Shown here: positions 7,116 to 12,096 of the stretch, one piece after another
Layout of the letters: each line of letters begins with the position of its first letter
Numbering within the stretch: the first letter of the stretch is position 1
Assembly: GCA_964596375.1 (NCBI GenBank)
Contig: CAZQTO010000071.1
Coordinates: 1 to 12,096, forward strand
Source of the DNA: UBA1543 sp964596375
Lineage (GTDB): Bacteria > Pseudomonadota > Zetaproteobacteria > Mariprofundales > Mariprofundaceae
Reading direction: 5' to 3'
Length of the DNA stretch: 12,096 nucleotides
Program-made: the position numbers and the translations under genes
The notes under the pieces: model-generated
What the model was told of the DNA's origin: nothing
Database searches by the model: none
The model's input: only the letters and a program-made list of their open reading frames with translations

Positions 7116-7604
7116 TTATGCTCCAATTACTTGAACTGCTGCTTTTACAGCCTCTCGAGAGTACCCAAGAGAATCCAAGACGCCCTTCAGCATTTCCTTC
7201 TTCTGAGTTGTGGGTGAATTGGTCATTACCCAATATGGCGTGTTGGGGATTTGCCGCGGCTGAGTGCTATTTCCTGATGCCTCAATCTCTCTTTTGGACT
7301 TGGCAAAATAGATTCGGCCTCGGCCCTTGATTGCTAGAACTAGATCAAACTTTTCTTTATTTTGTGCATGCACTGCAGAGAGAATCTCTAGAAATCTTCC
7401 TACTACTCCGCGAGCATGCTTAATCCTCGAAGACTCGATAAGTTCAGCAAGTTCGTGAGTTGGTGCAGTACTGTCTGTCGCTGACCCACTCGAACCATTC
7501 AGCCCAAGTTCTCGGCGCAATACATCTGATGCAGATTCACCGAAATTCCTAACGTGGTGTAGAAGATAGTCATGGATGTCTTGGTCAATTTCGATTGTCA
7601 TCAT
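7116..7604 (-). CDS. seqA: SeqA-like protein (replication-initiation / hemimethylated-GATC binding family)
   Basis: SeqA binds hemimethylated GATC sites behind the fork, sequesters oriC and delays re-initiation. Against E. coli SeqA as I recall it, the N-terminal oligomerisation part is close (MTIEIDQDIHDYLLHHV, then GESASDVLRREL at residues 22-33). The C-terminal DNA-binding part also matches: RFLEILSAVH at 70-79, the Arg-x-Arg loop GRGRIYFA at 94-101, and PNTPYWVMTN at 120-129. The length is 162 residues versus 181 in E. coli; the linker between domains is shorter. In the second DNA loop the E. coli TNTNTGRK is TNSPTTQKK here, so the first Asn is kept but a proline follows. Start ATG at 7604 has GGAGG 9 nt upstream; ATG at 7601 is also possible, and the frame is open to 7646. 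Local GC is lower than in the neighbours. Confidence 0.88.
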   Translation of the reverse strand: MMTIEIDQDIHDYLLHHVRNFGESASDVLRRELGLNGSSGSATDSTAPTHELAELIESSRIKHARGVVGRFLEILSAVHAQNKEKFDLVLAIKGRGRIYFAKSKREIEASGNSTQPRQIPNTPYWVMTNSPTTQKKEMLKGVLDSLGYSREAVKAAVQVIGA

Positions 7605-7654
7605 TGGTCGATACCTCCATCGTACTCGATGCAGGAAGCATGGCACATTATTGA

Positions 7655-7671
7655 AAGCGCTTCAAGCGCTT
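7655..7671. promoter_or_regulatory. Two tandem AAGCGCTT palindromes upstream of seqA
   Basis: AAGCGCTT, itself a perfect 8-bp palindrome, occurs at 7655-7662 and again at 7664-7671 with one base between them, a period of 9 bp. A degenerate half follows (ATCGCTTTT). They lie about 50-67 bp upstream of the seqA start, where an operator would be expected. I could not place a convincing promoter beside them; TTGAAG-17-CATGCT on the minus strand overlaps the repeats but matches poorly at -10. Confidence 0.4.
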
Positions 7672-7677
7672 ACATCG

Positions 7678-7687
7678 CTTTTATCTC
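7678..7687. repeat. 10-bp direct repeat, right copy
   Basis: CTTTTATCTC, identical to 6595-6604. It lies about 75 bp upstream of the seqA start, so that seqA, the tandem palindromes and the zinc-ribbon gene all fall between the two copies. Confidence 0.35.
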
Positions 7688-7784
7688 TTACCTTGAGAGC
7701 TTCCGAACAATTTCTATACAATCTATCGTATGCAAATAAGGTGCTTACTATGGCGCCGACCCAGCCAATACATGAATCCTTGTT

Positions 7785-7823
7785 GGGCAATTTTCACTGC
7801 CCGCAATTGGCTGGAACCAGCCA
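7785..7823. other. Two adjacent hairpins after the potassium-channel gene
   Basis: TGGCTG and CAGCCA at 7808-7823 form a perfect 6-bp stem with loop GAAC, starting one base after the channel stop codon. GGGCA and TGCCC at 7785-7802 form a second stem with an 8-base loop. Neither is followed by a T-run on the minus strand, so they may slow decay of the transcript or end it inefficiently. The rest of the 7605-7824 gap holds the tandem palindromes, one copy of the direct repeat, and nothing else I can name. Confidence 0.35.
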
Positions 7824-7824
7824 G

Positions 7825-8538
7825 TTAGTCGCTGCGTTTGGTGGGAGGAGTTTCTGAATCGCTGACGGTGACGGGTGCGCTGATGGCGGCAGGGTCAGGC
7901 TGGCCGTTGAAATCGCGGTCGATGCTGTCGAGATAATGGCTCAGGTTGGCAATCATCAGCGCATACACAGCCACGCCGAAGATCATCAGCATCACGGCAA
8001 CAATGCGGCCCATTTCGGTATGCGGCACGATGTCGCCATAGCCCACGGTGGTGAGGGTGACGAAGGCCCACCACAGGCCATCCTCAATCTTTTCAAATCC
8101 CGGATTCGTACCGTGCTCAAGCAGGAAGGTGCAGCTGCCGAAGAGAAATACCATGCCGAAAATGATGGCCATGGCGACAGGAAAGCTGTCGCGTGACAAC
8201 AGCACCAGCCGCAGGATGCGTCGGCGATTGTGGTGCAGAAACGTGCCAAGCTTGAGGGCAGGAAGCACCCGGACAAACCTGAGGGCGGTAAACAGGCGCA
8301 GCACCGGCGAAGCCAGCAGCACGACAAACACCAGATCGAACCAGTTTTCGCGGATATAGGTGCGGCCGCTCTCAGCAATGCGCCAGCGTACGGCAAAGAA
8401 AAACACGAAGGACAGCAAAATAGACATCTGTGCCCAGTCAGGCACGGCTTCCCAGAAGGTCACGGCCAGCGATGCGATGGTCAGCAGAAAGAGCAGGATA
8501 TCAAGCCCGCGCCTCTGCCAATCAATGGCCTCCGTCAT
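7825..8538 (-). CDS. Voltage-gated-type potassium channel (6-TM)
   Basis: An inner-membrane potassium-selective ion channel subunit, expected to act as a tetramer. The selectivity filter TLTTVGYGDIVP lies at residues 161-172 with the pore helix GLWWAFV before it. Hydrophobic segments fit S1 (12-30), S2 (38-52), S3 (66-80), S4 (80-98, with Arg81, Arg87, Arg90 and Lys96), S5 (117-139) and S6 (177-200). S4 charges are fewer and less regular than in strong voltage sensors, so gating may be only weakly voltage dependent. The 237 residues end in a short polar tail (GQPDPAAISAPVTVSDSETP) with no RCK or cyclic-nucleotide domain. It starts 24 bp after yqhA on the same strand, with only a weak ribosome binding site (AGG, 9 nt away), and is probably the last gene of a yajR-yqhA-channel operon. 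Confidence 0.93.
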   Translation of the reverse strand: MTEAIDWQRRGLDILLFLLTIASLAVTFWEAVPDWAQMSILLSFVFFFAVRWRIAESGRTYIRENWFDLVFVVLLASPVLRLFTALRFVRVLPALKLGTFLHHNRRRILRLVLLSRDSFPVAMAIIFGMVFLFGSCTFLLEHGTNPGFEKIEDGLWWAFVTLTTVGYGDIVPHTEMGRIVAVMLMIFGVAVYALMIANLSHYLDSIDRDFNGQPDPAAISAPVTVSDSETPPTKRSD

Positions 8539-8562
8539 GCCCCGGAACCTGTCAACAGACCC

Positions 8563-9075
8563 TTAATGCTTGCCGGACTTGTGGCTGAAATAAAGGGCCA
8601 GAGAAACCAGCAGGATGCCGCCACCCATGTACAGGATGTTCAGCGGGTTATCGAAGGTGACATGCAGGACATTCTTGAAGAAGGAAACAACCAGGATCAT
8701 CAGAACGACCTTGGCCAGGCGATCCTTCAGATCATCCAGACTGTTAATCGTCAGGATGTTGCTTGCATTATCCTCACCGTGGGCAATATCGATTTTACTG
8801 ATAAACAGCTCGTACATACCCATCGCGAAAATCAGCAGCACAGTGGCAAGCAGAAAATCATCCACCGCCGAAATAATCTGACCGACAACCTCGGTATGGA
8901 AATCAGGATGTTGCACGCCCAAAAAGGTCATCTCGATAAACTGCCAGGCGAGGTGCACCATGCTTTCGGCTGCCAGCGTAAACAGCAGCAGCATGCCGAT
9001 CATCGATGACAGCACCGCCAGTATCACCACAAAGCGGCTGTTCCACAGAAACCATTCAAATGCGCGTTCAATCAT
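8563..9075 (-). CDS. yqhA: YqhA / UPF0114 family inner-membrane protein
   Basis: A small multi-spanning membrane protein of the UPF0114 family; its biochemical role is not known. Family-typical stretches are SRFVVILAVLSSMIGMLLLF near the N-terminus, MYELFISKIDIA in the middle, and NSLDDLKDRLAKVVLMILVV toward the end, with a last hydrophobic helix (ILLVSLALYF) before a basic tail. Hydrophobic segments suggest four membrane helices. I chose ATG at 9075 (170 residues) because AAGGAG sits exactly 6 nt upstream; ATGs at 9093 and 9099 lie in frame but have poorer sites. It follows yajR by 33 bp and precedes the channel by 24 bp on the same strand. Sharing an operon with a potassium channel and an MFS carrier is compatible with a role in ion or membrane homeostasis, but that is inference. 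Confidence 0.88.
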   Translation of the reverse strand: MIERAFEWFLWNSRFVVILAVLSSMIGMLLLFTLAAESMVHLAWQFIEMTFLGVQHPDFHTEVVGQIISAVDDFLLATVLLIFAMGMYELFISKIDIAHGEDNASNILTINSLDDLKDRLAKVVLMILVVSFFKNVLHVTFDNPLNILYMGGGILLVSLALYFSHKSGKH

Positions 9076-9108
9076 TCCCTGCTCCTTGTTCATCCCCATC
9101 CCCCCAGA

Positions 9109-10512
9109 CTAACCAGCCTGAGCTGCTAGCCGCAAGGCAGCATCATCGAGACGTTTGCTGTCCACTTTGCAATATGCCGTCTGCTCGTCGGCATATAATT
9201 CAACTTCAACGACCCCTTCCACGCCCAGTAAACGCTGGCGAAGGGCCTCAATCGCAGCATCCCCTTCGGCTTCGATATGCAGCATACGGGTCGCCACATG
9301 GCGCGGCTGCGGCATGAACATGGCAACCAGCAACCACATGCCCAAAAGGCCGGCAATCACCAGAAAAGCCTCTGCCTCGTTATGCTTTGCCGGAAGATAA
9401 AGCAGGCCGCCCAGCATGCCGCCGACAAAAGCACCGAAAAACTGGCAGGTATTGAACACCCCAACCGCTGTGCCCTTGGCCGAGGCCGGAGCGATTTTGG
9501 AAATCAGCGAGGGGAGTGTGGCTTCGAGTGCATTGAAACCGATAAAGAAGATTGCCAAAGCAGTGGCGATAATGACCAGCGAGTGGCCATGCACCGACAT
9601 CAGGCAAAGACTCAGCACCAGCAACAGGATGGCCGACACAAACACCTGCTTCATCTTGCGTTTCGACTCGGCAATAATCACCAGCGGAATCATGAGCAGA
9701 AAAGCGCCACCCATCACCGGCAGATACAGTTTCCACTGCTCAGCGCTTGGCAATAACGGATGCGCCGGATCCATCAGCACCATGGGCAGCACAACAAACA
9801 TCGCAGTCAGCCCCGCATGCAATACGAATACCCCGAAATTCAGCCGCAGCAGCTCGGTATTGCGCAGCACCGCGGCAAACATCCCGGCGGTCACCTCGGC
9901 ATCGCGGTGATGTACCTGGCGCTTCGGATCGGGCACCACCAGATAAAGAAAGAGGATGGAAAGCAGCGCCAGCGCACCGGTCAGCCAGAAGATTCCGCTC
10001 ACACCGATGGCATGGCCAAGCAAGGGACCAAGCACCATCGACACCGTAAAGGAAACACCAATGGTCATGCCGATGATGGCCATCGCCTTGGTGCGATGTT
10101 CCTCGCGGGTCAGATCGGCGGTCAGCGCAATCACGGCCGCGGCCACCGCGCCCGAGCCCTGAATAATACGCCCGATGAGTACGCCGGTAATGGAATCGGA
10201 CATGGCGGCAATCACCGAACCGATGGCAAACAACAGCATACCGGCGGCAATCACCGGTTTACGCCCGAATTTATCGGACATCATGCCGAAAGGAATCTGC
10301 AACACAGCCTGGGTCAGGCCATAGGCCCCCAGCGCCAGGCCAACCAGCATCGGATTGGCCGCCGCACCCTCAAGCCCGTGGGCATAGGGCGCAAAAACCG
10401 GAAGGATAAGAAACAGGCCAAGCATGCGCAGGCCGAAAATGCCGGCCAGCGATATGGCGGACTTGCGTTCCTCAGCATTCATTGCGGTCCCGTCGTCCTG
10501 ACTGCGTGCCAT
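9109..10512 (-). CDS. yajR: YajR-type MFS transporter with C-terminal YAM domain
   Basis: A proton-driven major facilitator superfamily carrier, 467 residues with twelve expected membrane helices. It closely resembles E. coli YajR as I recall it: SLRMLG-like GLRMLGLF at residues 27-34, GAYGLTQAVLQIPFGMMSDKFGRKP (62-86) including MFS motif A, GRIIQGSGAVAAAV at 114-127, DLTREEHRTKAMAIIG at 133-148, and ESKRKMKQVFV at 282-292. The last 60 or so residues (from about 405: TRMLHIEAEGDAA, then LLGVEGVVEVELY) form the soluble ferredoxin-like YAM domain that marks this subfamily. The natural substrate is not established. The start at 10512 has GAGGTGA 6 nt upstream; ATG at 10482 is a weaker alternative. 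It is first in a probable three-gene operon with yqhA and the channel. Confidence 0.93.
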   Translation of the reverse strand: MARSQDDGTAMNAEERKSAISLAGIFGLRMLGLFLILPVFAPYAHGLEGAAANPMLVGLALGAYGLTQAVLQIPFGMMSDKFGRKPVIAAGMLLFAIGSVIAAMSDSITGVLIGRIIQGSGAVAAAVIALTADLTREEHRTKAMAIIGMTIGVSFTVSMVLGPLLGHAIGVSGIFWLTGALALLSILFLYLVVPDPKRQVHHRDAEVTAGMFAAVLRNTELLRLNFGVFVLHAGLTAMFVVLPMVLMDPAHPLLPSAEQWKLYLPVMGGAFLLMIPLVIIAESKRKMKQVFVSAILLLVLSLCLMSVHGHSLVIIATALAIFFIGFNALEATLPSLISKIAPASAKGTAVGVFNTCQFFGAFVGGMLGGLLYLPAKHNEAEAFLVIAGLLGMWLLVAMFMPQPRHVATRMLHIEAEGDAAIEALRQRLLGVEGVVEVELYADEQTAYCKVDSKRLDDAALRLAAQAG

Positions 10513-10642
10513 GTTCTCTCACCTCACTAGCTTTGCCGACCATGAAAGCCGGCGGGCATGCTGGGCAATCACTATCGTTCAGGCAAGCGGCAGAAGCGGC
10601 AACATAGGGGAGAATCGTGCCATGCAGGTATTAATTTGGTGG

Positions 10643-10670
10643 CTAATAGAGCATAGTGCGCAAGATTCAA
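10643..10670 (-). promoter_or_regulatory. Candidate promoter for the yajR operon
   Basis: On the minus strand TTGAAT (10670-10665), a 16-bp spacer and TATTAG (10648-10643) match the sigma-70 boxes at four of six bases each. They lie about 130 bp upstream of the yajR start and just downstream of the tRNA-Leu terminator, a sensible place for an independent promoter. The remaining leader 10513-10640 shows no other structure I can support. Confidence 0.35.
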
Positions 10671-10675
10671 GGAAA

Positions 10676-10704
10676 AGAAAAAACCCGGCGCTTGCGCACC
10701 GGGT
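10676..10704 (-). terminator. Intrinsic terminator of tRNA-Leu
   Basis: On the minus strand, 23 nt past the encoded CCA, ACCCGGTGC pairs with GCGCCGGGT (9 bp, one G-U) around a GCAA tetraloop, and a run of six or seven U follows immediately. This is a textbook rho-independent terminator that ends the tRNA-Leu transcript before the yajR operon. Confidence 0.85.
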
Positions 10705-10727
10705 CGGTTTTAATATAAAAACAATCA

Positions 10728-10814
10728 TGGTACCGAGGACTGGAGTCGAACCAGCACTTCCATAAGGAAACTAGCACCTGAAGCTAGCGCGTCTACCAAT
10801 TCCGCCACCTCGGC
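10728..10814 (-). tRNA. tRNA-Leu, anticodon CAG
   Basis: An 87-nt class II tRNA on the minus strand with CCA encoded. The acceptor stem is GCCGAGG paired with CCTCGGT (one G-U at 1-72), discriminator A73. The D arm contains GAATTGGTAGACGCG. The anticodon stem CTAGC/GCTAG is perfect around the loop TTCAGGT, giving anticodon CAG. The long variable arm is TTCC-TTAT-GGAA, as leucine tRNAs require, and the T arm has loop TTCGACT with a 5-bp stem. It decodes CUG, usually the most used leucine codon in genomes of this composition. Its own promoter and terminator flank it, so it is a single-gene unit. Confidence 0.97.
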
Positions 10815-10816
10815 AT

Positions 10817-10847
10817 AAAAAAAGCACCCCGGCAGGGAACCTGCGGG
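10817..10847 (-). promoter_or_regulatory. Terminator-like hairpin plus U-tract in the tRNA-Leu leader
   Basis: Read on the minus strand, an 8-bp stem with one bulged C (CCCGCAGG, loop TTC, CCTGCCGGG) at 10847-10828 is followed after 4 nt by seven U (10823-10817), two bases before the mature tRNA 5' end. It would be the first thing made from the predicted start site. It could act as an attenuator or as a leader structure for 5' processing; the 4-nt gap before the U-run makes strong termination doubtful. Confidence 0.4.
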
Positions 10848-10856
10848 AGGCGCGCA

Positions 10857-10884
10857 ATCATAGGATGGAGCAACTACGTGTCAA
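10857..10884 (-). promoter_or_regulatory. Strong sigma-70 promoter of tRNA-Leu
   Basis: On the minus strand a perfect TTGACA (10884-10879) and TATGAT (10862-10857, five of six) are separated by 16 bp. The discriminator that follows, TGCGCGCC, is GC-rich, as in stable-RNA promoters under stringent (ppGpp/DksA) control. Transcription should start near 10850. The -35 box overlaps the GTG start codon of rnr at 10878-10880. Confidence 0.75.
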
Positions 10885-12096
10885 GAAAGAAAACCCGCCC
10901 GGACAAAGCACAAACCGGACACCGAAACAAACACCGCGAGCAGGAATCCGGCACATCGCCGTGGGCTGCCGCCGACAAAAAAAGAAGCGCCGGCGGCAAA
11001 GCACCGCATAGCGGTCGCAAAGACGAAGGTAGTAAAACAGAAGCTAACAAAGACGGGCAAAGTGCCTGGGGTCGCAAAGAGGCCAATCACGGTACGCGAG
11101 GCCGCGCTGCTGCCTTGCGCGGTGAAGCAGGCGACAAGGGCGAACGCAAGCCCTGGGAACGCAGCGAGGGAAATCGCGGTGGCCGTAGCCGAACCGATAC
11201 CGGGCGCGGAACAGGTAAACGCTTCATCGGCATTGTCTCGGCCCACCCGGATGGTTTTGGCTTTGTCGATGTCGTCGGACGCGACAAGGGTCTGTTTCTG
11301 CCGCGCGAGGAAATGCGCACGCTGATGCATGGCGACGAGGTAGAGGTGCAGATCAGCTTCTCACGTGGCCGCGAGGCCGCTGAACTGGTGCGTATTATCC
11401 GTCAGGCACCATCTGTGATCATCGGCCAGTATGTCCTGCAGGGCGGTGCTGGCATGGTGCAGCCCCGCTCGCGGCGTATGCCGCAGAATATCCTGATCGG
11501 TTCCCGTGATTCTGCAGGTGCAGCCGATGGTGACTGGGTACGCATCGAGCTTCAACGCGGGCAGCAACCGCTGCGCGGCCGGGTGCAGGATGTGCTGGGC
11601 AATGTAACCGACCCAACCTCCCTGATTGATCTGGTGGTAAGCGAACTGCAACTGAGCAACGAATTCCCGGAAGCCGTCGAACGCGAGGCCCATTCGCTGC
11701 CCGATAAGGTAAAGGAAAGCGATCTTGAAGGCCGGCTGGACCTGCGCAACCTCCCCTTTGTCACCATCGATGGAGAGACGGCGCGCGATTTCGACGATGC
11801 CATCTGTGTGCAAGCACGCGGCGATGGTTTCGAAGCCTGGGTAGCCATTGCCGACGTATCGAATTATGTGCTGCCGCACTCGGCCATGGATGCTGAGGCG
11901 CTTGAGCGCAGCAATTCCTTCTACTTCCCGGATCGCGTCATTCCGATGCTGCCCGAAAAACTGTCCAACGGACTGTGCTCGCTTAATCCCAAGGTGGATC
12001 GACTGGCTATGGTCGTGCGCATGCGCTTCGATGTGGCGGGCCGCCGGCGCACAGCACGCATGTACACTGCGGTGATTCATTCGCAGGCACGCCTGA
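10878..12096 (+). CDS. rnr: Ribonuclease R (runs off right edge), GTG start
   Basis: RNase R is a processive 3'-5' exoribonuclease of the RNB family that degrades structured RNA. The first 406 codons are present. Residues 1-114 are a basic low-complexity tract starting VSRKKTRPDKAQ, rich in Lys, Arg, Gly, Ser and Ala, where E. coli has a winged-helix domain. From residue 115 a cold-shock domain follows (RFIGIVSAHPDGFGFVDVV ... MHGDEVEV), then a second CSD region. The RNB catalytic site TIDGETARDFDDAI gives Asp298, Asp304, Asp306 and Asp307, with the same spacing as E. coli 272, 278, 280 and 281. FYFPDRVIPMLPEKLSNG and CSLNPKVDRLA are further RNB signatures. The GTG at 10878 has GGAG 7 nt upstream; the first in-frame ATG is only at 11311, inside the cold-shock domain. 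The rest of RNB and the S1 domain lie beyond the window. Confidence 0.93.
   Translation, partial: MSRKKTRPDKAQTGHRNKHREQESGTSPWAAADKKRSAGGKAPHSGRKDEGSKTEANKDGQSAWGRKEANHGTRGRAAALRGEAGDKGERKPWERSEGNRGGRSRTDTGRGTGKRFIGIVSAHPDGFGFVDVVGRDKGLFLPREEMRTLMHGDEVEVQISFSRGREAAELVRIIRQAPSVIIGQYVLQGGAGMVQPRSRRMPQNILIGSRDSAGAADGDWVRIELQRGQQPLRGRVQDVLGNVTDPTSLIDLVVSELQLSNEFPEAVEREAHSLPDKVKESDLEGRLDLRNLPFVTIDGETARDFDDAICVQARGDGFEAWVAIADVSNYVLPHSAMDAEALERSNSFYFPDRVIPMLPEKLSNGLCSLNPKVDRLAMVVRMRFDVAGRRRTARMYTAVIHSQARL

Noticed and set aside
6595..7824. Phage, transposon or integron remnant in the lower-GC patch
   Set aside because: No transposase, integrase, inverted terminal repeats or attachment-like tRNA fragment is visible; only a 10-bp direct repeat and lower GC suggest insertion.
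10865..10867. ATG at 10865 as the rnr start
   Set aside because: It is out of frame with the RNase R reading frame; the GGAG next to it serves the GTG at 10878.
11361..12080. Long open frame on the minus strand (239 codons)
   Set aside because: It lies wholly antisense to rnr, whose cold-shock and RNB motifs are unmistakable; the product has no recognisable features and is a mirror of GC-rich codon use.

Overview
The window is 12.1 kb of a moderately GC-rich (about 55-60 % by eye) Gram-negative chromosome. FtsH, TilS, a periplasmic-binding-protein zinc transporter, YajR, YqhA and RNase R together point to Proteobacteria. The sequence does not fix the class. A SeqA homologue would normally suggest Gammaproteobacteria, but it sits in a lower-GC patch and may be imported.

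Layout, left to right. (1) Minus-strand block 1-3966: a 730-residue protein I do not recognise overlaps tilS (tRNA-Ile lysidine synthetase). After a 110-bp gap comes ftsH, which begins with TTG and runs off the left edge. (2) Plus-strand block 4065-6594: a compact znuA-znuC-znuB metal ABC importer with ATGA overlaps at both junctions. (3) Lower-GC patch of about 1.2 kb (6595-7824), wedged between two convergent operon ends. It carries a SeqA homologue followed by a small eight-cysteine zinc-ribbon-like protein, both minus strand. A 10-bp direct repeat flanks the pair, and two tandem 8-bp palindromes lie upstream of seqA. (4) Minus-strand block 7825-10512: yajR (MFS transporter with C-terminal YAM domain), yqhA (UPF0114 membrane protein) and a six-helix potassium channel, closely spaced and probably one operon. 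(5) A tRNA-Leu(CAG) gene on the minus strand with its own terminator and a near-consensus promoter. (6) rnr (RNase R), plus strand, GTG start, running off the right edge. The -35 box of the tRNA promoter overlaps the GTG start of rnr.

Most of the window is housekeeping: membrane proteolysis, tRNA modification, zinc uptake, ion and solute transport, and RNA decay. The parts most worth a second look are the SeqA/zinc-ribbon pair, with a proline in the SeqA DNA-reading loop; the promoter overlap at tRNA-Leu/rnr; the 114-residue basic low-complexity N-terminus of RNase R that replaces the usual winged helix; the unrecognised 730-residue protein coupled to tilS; and a TilS in which the usual His-His pair is Gln-Gln. 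I see no CRISPR array, transposase, integrase or rRNA.
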